Made by a program: the position numbers and the translations under genes. A stretch of DNA of 17,496 nucleotides from a bacterium (GTDB lineage: Bacteria; Bdellovibrionota; FAC87; UBA2466). A model generated the notes under the pieces. The model was not told the DNA's origin. It worked only from the letters and a program-made list of their open reading frames with translations, and did not search any database. This document shows positions 1 through 8,518 of this stretch, piece by piece (position 1 is the first letter of the stretch; each line of letters starts with the position of its first letter). Where the stretch lies: the NCBI GenBank assembly GCA_022842225.1, contig JALHPX010000011.1:1-17496 (forward strand). The letters are read 5' to 3'.

Positions 1-1
1 A

Positions 2-1342
2 ATTGAGCACCTGCACAAAAACTCTGTCGACGTGATGATCACCGATTATCGCATGCAGAACATGAGCGGCATTGAGCTGCTCGAAGCGTGCAAAGTCATC
101 GAGCCCTCTACCGAAATTATTTTAATTACCGCCTTTGGCACAGTCGAAATCGCCGTCGAGGCGATGAAGAAGGGCGCCTACGACTTTATCAGCAAGCCGT
201 TGCAACGCGTGCAGGTTCTGCGCGCCGTGCACCGCGCGCTGGAGAAAAAGAAACTCGTTAGCGAGAATTTCAGTCTCAAGGAAGAACTTAAAAAGCACAT
301 GGAGAGCCCCGGGCTGGAGCTCGTCGGAAAATCCGATCCGATGCGCCAGATGATGGAGCTCGCTAATCAGGCCGGGCGCAGTCGCGCGAACGTGCTTATC
401 GACGGAGAAAGCGGCACGGGCAAGGGCGCGCTTGCGGAGTATCTCCACCGCGCGAGTGACCCGGGCACGGGTCTCTTTGTGAAGATCAATTGCACAGCGA
501 TTCCCGAGGGATTGCTGGAGGCAGAGCTTTTTGGCTACGAGCCCGGTGCTTTTACCGGCGCCGTGAAGCGGAAAAAAGGCCGCGTGGAATTGGCGCAAGA
601 GGGGACTTTATTCTTGGACGAAGTGGGCATTGCGCCTCTGACGTTTCAGGCGAAGCTTTTGCGGTTTCTTCAAGAGGGTGAGTTTGAGCGACTAGGCGGA
701 ATAGAAACCCTGCGCGTGAAGACCCGCGTAATCAGCGCCACCAATACCGATCTTAAGTCGGCAATTCGCGAAGGGAAGTTCCGCGAAGATCTCTATTACC
801 GGCTAAATGTCGTGCATATTCAAGTGCCGCCTCTGCGCGAGCGCGCGGAAGATATTCCGCTTCTGGCAAAGAAATTTTTAGAAGAGTCGGCGCGCAAGAA
901 TGGCCGCGAAGTGCCGCTCTTGGAGCACGCTGCTCTGGATGCGCTGATCGAGTATTCGTGGCCGGGAAATATCCGCGAGCTCCAAAATTTGATGGAGCGG
1001 GTGGTGGTCCTGAGTCACACCGGCGTGATCGCCATGGCCGACTTACCAAAAGAAATAGTGGGCGGCACCACGCGACCGCGCAGCGTCTCTATTCCCGTTG
1101 GATTGCCGCTAAGGGACGCCGAGAAGAAAATTATGGATGAAACCCTCCGGGCCACTCGCGGAGATCGCAAGCTGGCCGCGAAACTTTTGGGCGTTCATCC
1201 GCGCACAATCCATCGTCACCTGGATGTGCAGCTGGATTTACCAGCGGAAGTTCCTGCTGTGGCGCCTGAGCCCCAACCGGCGGAAGCCGCGCCGGCAGTG
1301 GAAGCGCCGTCGGAAAAGGCCCCACAAGAGCGTGCGGTTTAG
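2..1342 (+). CDS. Sigma-54-dependent response regulator, NtrC family (5' partial)
   Basis: Two-component response regulator that would activate sigma-54 RNA polymerase by ATP hydrolysis after phosphorylation by a sensor kinase. The frame is open from base 2, so the first part of the receiver domain lies outside the window; an internal GTG at 32 is not the true start. Visible order: receiver domain with the phospho-acceptor Asp in VMITDY (codon 44-46), the conserved ITA and the Lys of FISKP; AAA+ domain with Walker A GESGTGK, the sigma-54-contacting GAFTGA loop, Walker B GTLFLDE and the arginine-rich FREDLYYRLN segment; then a Fis-type helix-turn-helix (LAAKLLGVHPRTIHRHL). The residue after the Walker A Lys is Gly, where most relatives have Glu. 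A Pro/Ala/Glu-rich tail of about 35 residues follows the HTH. ftsY starts 26 bases downstream. The family call is certain; the regulon is unknown. Confidence 0.95.
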   Translation: MEHLHKNSVDVMITDYRMQNMSGIELLEACKVIEPSTEIILITAFGTVEIAVEAMKKGAYDFISKPLQRVQVLRAVHRALEKKKLVSENFSLKEELKKHMESPGLELVGKSDPMRQMMELANQAGRSRANVLIDGESGTGKGALAEYLHRASDPGTGLFVKINCTAIPEGLLEAELFGYEPGAFTGAVKRKKGRVELAQEGTLFLDEVGIAPLTFQAKLLRFLQEGEFERLGGIETLRVKTRVISATNTDLKSAIREGKFREDLYYRLNVVHIQVPPLRERAEDIPLLAKKFLEESARKNGREVPLLEHAALDALIEYSWPGNIRELQNLMERVVVLSHTGVIAMADLPKEIVGGTTRPRSVSIPVGLPLRDAEKKIMDETLRATRGDRKLAAKLLGVHPRTIHRHLDVQLDLPAEVPAVAPEPQPAEAAPAVEAPSEKAPQERAV

Positions 1343-1368
1343 CCTGGAATCGGGTATGACCGGGCCCG

Positions 1369-2469
1369 ATGGAATCGAATCAGTTTATTTATCTCGTCGT
1401 TGCAGCAGTAGTTTTATTCGCGGTTGTAGGGTTTGCGCTGTGGTCGCGCTCTAAGAAGAAGCCCGCTGTCCTCACTCCTTCCGAAGAGAAGCACGCGACA
1501 GCCGCTGAGCCAAAGGCCGCGCCCGCGACGCCGGCTCCGCAAAAGCCGATAGCGCGAGCAGATTCGGCGCTACGCCGAACACGCGACGCAATGGCTGGGG
1601 CACTGGCGGCATTCTGGGGCGGGAAGCCTTCGCTTACACCCGCTCAATGGGACGAGATTGAAGAAGCGCTGCTGATGGCCGATTTAGGCGTTAGCACCTC
1701 GCAAAAGTTTTTGGAGCAGTTGAAGCAGAAGCTGGCGAGCAAGGAATCCAATTCCGGCGCCATGACTTCCGACGATTTAGTGGCGATTGGTCGCGGTCTG
1801 CTTGGTTCACTGGATCACGGCGCGCCGTCGTTAGAAGGGCGCCCTAGCCCGACAGTGATCTCTATTGTCGGCGTAAACGGAGTGGGCAAAACGACATCGG
1901 TGGGCAAGCTAGCCAACTGGTATCGGCGCCAGGGTAAGACGGTTTTGTTGGGCGCTGCCGACACGTTTCGCGCGGCTGCAACCGAGCAATTGAGAGTTTG
2001 GGCGGAGCGCTCTGAAGCGCAGTTTGTTTCAGGTAGAGAGCAGGGCGACCCGGGTGCGGTGGTTTTCGACGCACTCACGGCTGCGAAGGCACGCAATATC
2101 GACGTAGTTTTAATCGATACCGCTGGGCGCCTGCACACCAAGGTCAATTTGATGGAAGAATTGGCCCGCGTGCACCGAGTGATGCAGAAGGTGATTCCCG
2201 ATGCTCCTCACGAAGTTTGGTTGGTTTTAGACGGTAATTTGGGACAGAACTCCGTTCGGCAGGCGAAAGAGTTTGCGAATGTGCTGCCGCTCTCGGGAGT
2301 CATCGTCACCAAATTAGATGGCAGTGCGAAGGGCGGAGCTCTTTTTTCCATCACGTCTGACTTAAATATTCCCATTCGTTTTCTGGGATTGGGCGAATCT
2401 GTCGACGATTTAGTGCCCTTTCAGCCAGAAGAGTTTGTAAAGGCGCTGGTAGCCCCCGTCACCGTATAG
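1369..2469 (+). CDS. ftsY: Signal recognition particle receptor FtsY
   Basis: SRP receptor GTPase that docks ribosome-nascent-chain-SRP complexes at the inner membrane for co-translational insertion. Residues 6-24 form a hydrophobic segment followed by RSKKK, so this FtsY has its own N-terminal membrane anchor. A Lys/Pro/Ala-rich linker covers residues 28-65. The N domain (about 66-155) precedes the G domain: G1 GVNGVGKTT (168-176), DTFRAAA (198-204), G3 DTAGR (250-254), G4 TKLDG (314-318) and the closing SAKGGA. The segment usually reading DATTGQN is DGNLGQN here (288-294). The length of 366 residues is normal for an FtsY with a short A region. The start is the ATG giving MESNQF, 26 bases after the regulator stop; the ribosome binding site is weak, which suggests readthrough from upstream translation. 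Confidence 0.97.
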   Translation: MESNQFIYLVVAAVVLFAVVGFALWSRSKKKPAVLTPSEEKHATAAEPKAAPATPAPQKPIARADSALRRTRDAMAGALAAFWGGKPSLTPAQWDEIEEALLMADLGVSTSQKFLEQLKQKLASKESNSGAMTSDDLVAIGRGLLGSLDHGAPSLEGRPSPTVISIVGVNGVGKTTSVGKLANWYRRQGKTVLLGAADTFRAAATEQLRVWAERSEAQFVSGREQGDPGAVVFDALTAAKARNIDVVLIDTAGRLHTKVNLMEELARVHRVMQKVIPDAPHEVWLVLDGNLGQNSVRQAKEFANVLPLSGVIVTKLDGSAKGGALFSITSDLNIPIRFLGLGESVDDLVPFQPEEFVKALVAPVTV

Positions 2470-2497
2470 CGGCTGGCTCGAATCCCATTCTGTACGG

Positions 2498-2513
2498 TCC
2501 CATTTTTATGGGA
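2498..2513 (+). other. Short stem-loop between ftsY and the transporter gene
   Basis: A perfect 6-bp inverted repeat, TCCCAT-tttt-ATGGGA, sits 29 bases after the ftsY stop. There is no U-run after it, so it is not a standard intrinsic terminator. It could be a weak attenuator or an mRNA-processing stem, or chance. Confidence 0.35.
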
Positions 2514-2532
2514 ACACTGGTGTCTCCTTCGC

Positions 2533-2536
2533 GGAG
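2533..2536 (+). promoter_or_regulatory. Ribosome binding site deciding a GTG start
   Basis: GGAG lies 5 bases before the GTG at 2542 and supports that start for the Na/Pi-cotransporter-like gene. The same GGAG can pair with CTCC at 2524-2527 across a TTCGC loop, so the site could be partly masked. Confidence 0.6.
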
Positions 2537-2541
2537 TATTC

Positions 2542-4194
2542 GTGCATTCATCTTTGTTGGTCTTCTTTGGCGTGTCAGCGCTCATGCATTTCTCCATGGG
2601 CGAACTTGCGCGCAGTATTCAGTTCGTAGCAGGAAGCAAGTTCCGCAGCTGGCTCAGTTTGTTCACGGAAAACCGTGTGACTGCCTGCGCGCTTGGCATT
2701 TTGATGTCCATGCTCCTGGGCAGCAGCGGGGCTGTCACCGTGATGCTCGTTGGTCTGGCGAATGCGCGCCTCTTGTCGCTGGAGCAGGTCTTTGCCGTTA
2801 CTTTGGGCGCTGGCGTTGGCACTACCTTTATCGTCCAGCTAATCGCGCTGCGGATTTCGGATTACGGCTTGCTGTTGATTGCCGGCGGCCTGGTTGTGGA
2901 ATCCACGGCTAAGACCATGCGGGTCCAGCGCATTGGCCGCATTGTGTTTTTCTTAGGGTTATTGTTTTACTGCTTGGAGCTACTAGTCAGCGCCGGGCAG
3001 GGGCTTTATCAAGAACTGTGGTTTCGTAGGGCGCTGTCCTTTTTGCAGGACCGGCCCATCGTCACGTTATGGATATCGACGATTTTAACGGCCGTTCTGC
3101 ATAGCAGTGCTTCGACCATCACTTTTGTGATGTCGCTGGCAGTGGTGCAGGAGGCGGACATTTTTTGGGCATTGCCTTGGATCCTGGGTGCAAACCTTGG
3201 CTCCACGGCAAACGCGTATTTCGCGAGTTTGAAATCGGGGCTTTTGGGACGTCAGGCGGCGATGGGTAACTTGCTCATCAAAGTGGCTGGCGTTGCGCTG
3301 TGTTTTCCGCTTTTGGGTTTAATAAGTGAAGCGTTTGATCTGTTTGCCTCGTCGATAGCGTACAAGATCGCGATGGCGCACACGCTCTTTAACGTCTTAG
3401 TGGCTGTCATCTTCTTGCCAATGATTTCGGTCGGTGTGCGGTGGACCCGTCGGTTATGCCCAGGCGTTGATAAGGAAGAGGGCTTTCAGCTGCTCTTCAT
3501 CGATCAATCCAACATTGGCCCCTCGGAGATGGCGCTGGCCCAGGCGCAAAAAGAGATTCACCGCTTGAGCAGCATTGTGACTCCGCTGATTGATTGCAGT
3601 ATTGAGCTTTTTGATGCTCCAAAGCCGGAGCTGGCAGAGCGGCTCACTGAAAAAGATAAGCTGGTAGACTATTTAAACAAGAACATCCGCCGCTACCTGA
3701 CGCGCCTCTCGCAAAGTGAGATGACGCCGGAGCAATCCCAGCGGGAGTTTGAGCTTCTTATTCGCACAAACGATTTAGAAAACATTGCCGATATCGTCGA
3801 AAAAAACATTCTGCCCTTAGCGCGCAAGACATGGAACAAGGGCTATCGGTTTTCCCCAGCTGGGTGGGCGGAGCTGAAAAGGTTTCACTTGGAAGTAACG
3901 GAGTGTGTGCGGTCTTCGGTGGAGATTTTTGATCACCGCGAATTTTCTGGACGGGCTGATTTAACCCGGCGCTATGAGAGTTTAGAATCGATGATGCTGG
4001 AGCTTTCCGAGCGGCATATTCACCGCTTGCACCAAAAAGTACGTGAAAGCCTAGATACGTCGTCGGTCCATTTGGATCTATTGGGCCATTATCAGCGCAT
4101 TGCGGCCCTCTCGGTAAACTTTTTACGTTTACGCGATATTCGCACCGAGGCTAACGGAGCCGCGACTCCGACAGCTGCACCAGGCGGAAAATGA
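2542..4194 (+). CDS. Na/Pi-cotransporter family protein with PhoU-like C-terminal domain
   Basis: Inner-membrane protein of the Na+/phosphate cotransporter (NptA/YjbB-like) family, 550 residues. The membrane part (about 1-300) contains the two inverted family repeats: LLGSSGAVTVM (58-68) with LGAGVGTT (88-95), and VLHSSASTITF (185-195) with LGANLGSTAN (215-224). The segment IAYKIAMAHTLFNV (272-285) is also characteristic. From about 328 to 540 a helical, charged region with EKDKLVDYLNKNI and RTNDLENIADIV resembles PhoU domains. Both QSS motifs lack the usual Gln (Gly60 and His187), so phosphate as substrate is not certain. The GTG start is chosen because GGAG lies 5 bases upstream and no better in-frame start exists after the ftsY stop. 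The gene ends in an ATGA overlap with the TPR gene, implying translational coupling. Confidence 0.88.
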   Translation: MHSSLLVFFGVSALMHFSMGELARSIQFVAGSKFRSWLSLFTENRVTACALGILMSMLLGSSGAVTVMLVGLANARLLSLEQVFAVTLGAGVGTTFIVQLIALRISDYGLLLIAGGLVVESTAKTMRVQRIGRIVFFLGLLFYCLELLVSAGQGLYQELWFRRALSFLQDRPIVTLWISTILTAVLHSSASTITFVMSLAVVQEADIFWALPWILGANLGSTANAYFASLKSGLLGRQAAMGNLLIKVAGVALCFPLLGLISEAFDLFASSIAYKIAMAHTLFNVLVAVIFLPMISVGVRWTRRLCPGVDKEEGFQLLFIDQSNIGPSEMALAQAQKEIHRLSSIVTPLIDCSIELFDAPKPELAERLTEKDKLVDYLNKNIRRYLTRLSQSEMTPEQSQREFELLIRTNDLENIADIVEKNILPLARKTWNKGYRFSPAGWAELKRFHLEVTECVRSSVEIFDHREFSGRADLTRRYESLESMMLELSERHIHRLHQKVRESLDTSSVHLDLLGHYQRIAALSVNFLRLRDIRTEANGAATPTAAPGGK

Positions 4195-7100
4195 AAGACT
4201 CGAAAAAGAAAAAATATGAAATACGTGGACGCCAGTACAGGGCGTTGGGCGTGTTTGCTGAGTCGGATCTCTTAGAAAAAATTCACGACGGTAAATTTAC
4301 CGGCGAGGAAGAGATCCGCGAGGTTTCGGAAGTGGAGTGGCAGAAGCTCGCCTCTCACCCCCGTTTTTATGATGCTTTCTTGCGCCGATTATTTGGCACG
4401 GAATACCAAGCCCCCTCCATTTCAGAGCGCAGCCACCGTCCCGGAATGCTTACTCGCCACGCGGGCAAAGACGAAGGCACGCGCCAATTGCCAGAAGTGG
4501 GCGAAGAGCCCGAAGAGCAGGAGCCAGCGGTAGAGCGCACGCGCCAACTACCTGGCAAGGCGGGCGGAAATACCATTCAGCAAGTGGATGTAGACGATCT
4601 ATTCTCTTCTGGTGGCACCTCAAAATCGAAGAGTAAGAGCAAATCACGCCACACGATGATGGTGCCCAAAGAGGGCGGCGAGGAGGCAGCAGGTAGCGAT
4701 TCCCCCGATCTCCCGCAAGTGGATGCCAGCCCACTCTCCGCTCCCATGCAGGACGGACAAGTGGTGGAGTCTGCAGGCCGTTTAACAGAAGACGAGGCCC
4801 CACAGTTTGCACGCCGTTTTAAGGGCTATAGCCGTCGCAAACAGTTTTTAGTGATTGGCTCATGTGCGCTGATTTTGCTCGCACTGATGACGCTTATCGA
4901 CGAGCCGGTGCAGACTTTGGAAGCCGACAGCGAATGGGAAACCATCCGCCGCGAAGCCCTTCAAGAATCCAGTGCCAAAGAGGATAAAATTCGCTCGCTG
5001 CTCGACGAGGCGGATGACTGGATTCGCAATGATACGGAGCTGTTTTATCAAGGCGCCGCCCAAGTCTTGGTCGAAGCCCAAAGCTGGGACCCGCAAAATC
5101 TCGATGTGCTTACGCGATTGGCCTATGTGCATGCTCGCGCGCTGGCGGTTGATAAAGAACCTGAAGCCGCCGTTACCAAAATTAACAATTTAATTTCGCA
5201 AGGGCGTAAACTCGATCCGCACTCGAGTGCTTTGTACCGAGTGGAAGCGATTATGTACCTTGGCCTGGGCGACCTGGAGAAATCTAAAGAGGCTGCCCTG
5301 AGTGCCGCCGAGACCGACCCGAACTCCGCGGAGAACTACCTACTCGTCGGTGAGTTGCACTATCACAGCGGTGCTTTGAGAGAGGCTCGCCAAGTCCTCG
5401 CCGATGCCGTGAAAACCGATCCCGGTAATATCCGCGCACGTTATTTCCTTGCGCGGACTGCACTGGAATTAAGAGAGTTAAACGTCGCGCAAGAGCAAGC
5501 ACTAGAAGGGCTCAAGCTTAATCCTCTCCATCCTAAATCTTACTTCGTTCTGGGCAAAGTGGCGGCAGGCGTGGGGCAGTTTCCCGAGGCCAAGGGCTTG
5601 ATGGAAACCTGTGCTCGATTAGCACGCTTTACGACGCTCGATGTCGCCGCACAGGCCTACTTCCAGCTGGGCGAGCTCAATGAACGCCTGGGCAAAAAAG
5701 ACGACGCTCAGAAAGCCTACCGCCTGGCATATTTTTACACCGAGAATCCCGGTTCAGATCTTAAGGCCAAGACTTCAGGGCTAGACCTTAATCGCAAGGC
5801 GCTGGAAACTCTCGCTTTGGAATCAGAATTTCGCAGTCCCTACTTCGCAGACCAGGGTGAGGGCCTTATCAAGCAGCGCAAGTTTAAAGAAGCACTGCGC
5901 TTCTACCAAGCGGCCTATATCTTGGAGCCGAATAATTCCAAGCGTCTGGTGGACCTAGGCGATGCAACGGAGAGAACCGCTGACTCTTACGACGATTTCC
6001 GTCGAGTGATGGTTTATTACCAACGCTCGATTCGCCATGATCCTCGTGCTGCCGAGGGCTATATCAAGCTCGGGCTCCTAGAGTCGGAGCAATATGGTTT
6101 TGAGCGTGCTTTTAAGTTGCTCAATCAAGCACTGCTCTTGGATCCAGAAAGCGCCGCCCCGCATATCGCGTTGGGCAAATATTTCTACAAGAAGCAAGAT
6201 GTCGACGAGTCTCTCAATGAATTTCTAAAAGCGGCGCAATTGGATCCAACGAATTCGGAAGTCCTCTATTACGCAGGCCTACTGCGATTGAAGTTCCGCA
6301 AGGGCGGCGAGAAGGAAGCCGAAGGGTTTTTTTACAAGGCGTACATCGCGGATCCCAAGAACACCGAAGCCCTAGCCGCCTGGTTGCGCCTCAAGGCCTC
6401 CCAACACGATCGCACCTTTGCGATTAAGTTTATGAACTCGCTTATGGAAAAAGATCCCGATAGCCCCGACTTGCACTGGGTGATGGGCGAGATTTTCACG
6501 GCGAGCAGTGAATATCGCAAAGCCGTCTCCCACTACCACCGGGCTCTCGACTTAGACAATCGCAGTAGCCGAGTCAGAATGTCGCTGGCTCAGGCGCTCG
6601 AAGCCGTTGGGCAATTAGACCGGGCGGTGGCGGAATACCGTTTAGCTGCTTTACTGGATCGTCGGAATGCCGAAGGATTCTACCGCGCAGCTGACCTGCT
6701 CTTTAAAATGCGCAAATACAATCAAGCGGAAGAAGTGTTGAACTTCCTCATTGGCTTAGCCCCCACCTACCCAGGTGCGCACGAGTATTTGTCTCGTATT
6801 CACTTGGTTAAGAAACAAGATGCTCTCGCCATCACGGCGATGGAAAAGGAAGTTGCGAACAATCCCCAGAACTATAAGTACATTCTGGAATTAGCGGAGC
6901 TCTACATGCAGTTTCAAAAGTTTGATAACGCCGTCCGCGAACTTTCCAAAGTGACCAATTTGCCGTCTTTGAAAAAAGCCCCCGAGTATCGGTTTGAAAA
7001 AGTAAGGGCCTACTTGCTCTTGGCCCGTTGCTACCGTGCGCAAATGAAGGTGGAAGGCGCGGAAGGGGCTATTAAGTTGGCACTCGAGTTAGACCCGGCT

Positions 7101-7259
7101 GACCCTGAGTTGCAACGCGAACTTGGGTATGTGTACTATGCTCAGCAACGGGATAAAGAAGGCGCCGAAGTTTTTGAGAAGTACTTGAAGCAAAACCCGA
7201 ATGCCCGAGACACCGCCACTATTAAGGGAATGCTTCAGAAGATGCGAATAGAGCAATGA
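4191..7259 (+). CDS. Membrane-anchored TPR protein with N-terminal GYF-like domain
   Basis: Large 1022-residue protein of unknown specific function. Residues 8-67 (YEIRGRQYRALG...EVEWQKLASHPRFYDAF) resemble the GYF_2-like domains at the start of many deltaproteobacterial TPR proteins. Residues 75-210 are a low-complexity acidic/Ser-rich linker with TRQLP twice (97-101 and 117-121), TMMVP (155-159) and a SK repeat (144-152). A single hydrophobic segment at 219-236 follows RRFKGYSRRKQ, so by the positive-inside rule the N-terminus is cytoplasmic and the remainder periplasmic. From about 265 to 1018 the protein is TPR repeats, room for roughly twenty units with typical YFxLGxL and A...DPxN patterns. 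It overlaps the upstream gene (ATGA at 4191) and the downstream serS (ATGA at 7256). A scaffold role across the inner membrane is inference from architecture. Confidence 0.85.
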   Translation: MKDSKKKKYEIRGRQYRALGVFAESDLLEKIHDGKFTGEEEIREVSEVEWQKLASHPRFYDAFLRRLFGTEYQAPSISERSHRPGMLTRHAGKDEGTRQLPEVGEEPEEQEPAVERTRQLPGKAGGNTIQQVDVDDLFSSGGTSKSKSKSKSRHTMMVPKEGGEEAAGSDSPDLPQVDASPLSAPMQDGQVVESAGRLTEDEAPQFARRFKGYSRRKQFLVIGSCALILLALMTLIDEPVQTLEADSEWETIRREALQESSAKEDKIRSLLDEADDWIRNDTELFYQGAAQVLVEAQSWDPQNLDVLTRLAYVHARALAVDKEPEAAVTKINNLISQGRKLDPHSSALYRVEAIMYLGLGDLEKSKEAALSAAETDPNSAENYLLVGELHYHSGALREARQVLADAVKTDPGNIRARYFLARTALELRELNVAQEQALEGLKLNPLHPKSYFVLGKVAAGVGQFPEAKGLMETCARLARFTTLDVAAQAYFQLGELNERLGKKDDAQKAYRLAYFYTENPGSDLKAKTSGLDLNRKALETLALESEFRSPYFADQGEGLIKQRKFKEALRFYQAAYILEPNNSKRLVDLGDATERTADSYDDFRRVMVYYQRSIRHDPRAAEGYIKLGLLESEQYGFERAFKLLNQALLLDPESAAPHIALGKYFYKKQDVDESLNEFLKAAQLDPTNSEVLYYAGLLRLKFRKGGEKEAEGFFYKAYIADPKNTEALAAWLRLKASQHDRTFAIKFMNSLMEKDPDSPDLHWVMGEIFTASSEYRKAVSHYHRALDLDNRSSRVRMSLAQALEAVGQLDRAVAEYRLAALLDRRNAEGFYRAADLLFKMRKYNQAEEVLNFLIGLAPTYPGAHEYLSRIHLVKKQDALAITAMEKEVANNPQNYKYILELAELYMQFQKFDNAVRELSKVTNLPSLKKAPEYRFEKVRAYLLLARCYRAQMKVEGAEGAIKLALELDPADPELQRELGYVYYAQQRDKEGAEVFEKYLKQNPNARDTATIKGMLQKMRIEQ

Positions 7260-8518
7260 TTGACTTAAAGCTAGCAGTTTCCCAACCGCAAATAGTCGAA
7301 GACTCCCTCAACCGACGTAATCGTCCAGACCTCGTTCAAGTTCTGCGTGAGATGGTCGCTGAGGACGAAACCCGCCGCAAAAAAATCCAGGAAGTGGAAA
7401 CTCTCAAGGCCGAGAGAAACAAGGCTTCCGAGCAAATTGCCAGTTTGAAAAAAGCCAAGCAGGATGCCACTGCCTTGATGGACAGCATGAAGTCTGTCGC
7501 CCAAAAGATTAAAGAACTAGACGAGCAATTAAATCAGTTCCAGACGAGGGCGGAGCAGCGGCTGCTCGACTTGCCAAACGTGTTGCACGCTTCCGTCCCC
7601 GCAGGCAAATCTGCCGACGAGAACAAAGAAGTGCGCAAATGGGGCGATATTCCCAAGTTTTCATTCAAGCCCAAAACGCACGACGAAATTGGTGAAGCCG
7701 CAGGTTTACTGGATTTCAAAAAAGCGGGGGAAGTGACAGGCGCGCGGTTTTGTTTTGTTAAAGGCAAAGCCGCCAAAATTGAGCGCGCCCTGATTAGCTT
7801 TATGCTCGATACCCACGCGAAGCACGGGTACGAGGAAGTTTTGCCGCCGTTTTTAGTGAATCGCTCCACTTTGCACGGGACAGGGCAGCTGCCCAAGTTC
7901 GAAGAGGACGTTTTTCGGATTGAGAAGTTTGATTATTTTCTTATCCCTACGGCCGAAGTCCCGGTTACCAATTACCACCGCGAAGAGATCTTAGACGAAG
8001 AGCAGCTCCCCAAGAAGTATTGCGCTTATACACCCTGTTTTCGCTCGGAAGCGGGTAGCTACGGCAAAGACACCAAGGGCCTCAAGCGGCAGCATCAATT
8101 CAACAAGGTGGAACTGGTAAAGTTTGCCACTCCAGAAACAGCCGAAGCTGAACTCGAAGCGCTGACGGCGGATGCCGAACGTATTTTGCAGTTATTGAAA
8201 ATCCCGTATCGCGTCGTCCTACTTTGTGGCGGTGACACCGGATTTGGCTCGGCAAAAACGTATGACATCGAAGTGTGGTCGCCGGGTTCCAACGGCTACA
8301 TGGAAATTTCCAGCTGCAGTATGTTTAGCGATTACCAAGCGCGCCGCGCATCGATTCGCTATCGCCGCACCAGCGATAAAAAAGTGGGCCTATTGAACAC
8401 GCTCAATGGCTCGGGACTCGCCGTTGGCCGCACACTGATTGCGATTATGGAAAACTTCCAGAAGGAAGATGGCTCGTTTGAAGTTCCAGCCGTACTCGCG
8501 CCGTACATGAGTCGCTAG
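7256..8518 (+). CDS. serS: Seryl-tRNA synthetase
   Basis: Class II aminoacyl-tRNA synthetase that charges tRNA-Ser (and tRNA-Sec where present) in the cytoplasm. It has the usual bacterial length (420 residues) and layout: an N-terminal tRNA-binding coiled coil (about 30-105, rich in K/E heptads), then the catalytic core with the serine-binding TAEVPVTN (232-239), motif 2 CFRSEAGSYGKDTKGLKRQHQF (261-282), and motif 3 NTLNGSGLAVGRT (381-393). All expected catalytic signatures are present. The start ATG overlaps the stop of the TPR gene by 4 bases (ATGA). The stop TAG lies inside a CTAG that also holds the stop of the opposing HEAT-repeat gene. Confidence 0.98.
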   Translation: MIDLKLAVSQPQIVEDSLNRRNRPDLVQVLREMVAEDETRRKKIQEVETLKAERNKASEQIASLKKAKQDATALMDSMKSVAQKIKELDEQLNQFQTRAEQRLLDLPNVLHASVPAGKSADENKEVRKWGDIPKFSFKPKTHDEIGEAAGLLDFKKAGEVTGARFCFVKGKAAKIERALISFMLDTHAKHGYEEVLPPFLVNRSTLHGTGQLPKFEEDVFRIEKFDYFLIPTAEVPVTNYHREEILDEEQLPKKYCAYTPCFRSEAGSYGKDTKGLKRQHQFNKVELVKFATPETAEAELEALTADAERILQLLKIPYRVVLLCGGDTGFGSAKTYDIEVWSPGSNGYMEISSCSMFSDYQARRASIRYRRTSDKKVGLLNTLNGSGLAVGRTLIAIMENFQKEDGSFEVPAVLAPYMSR

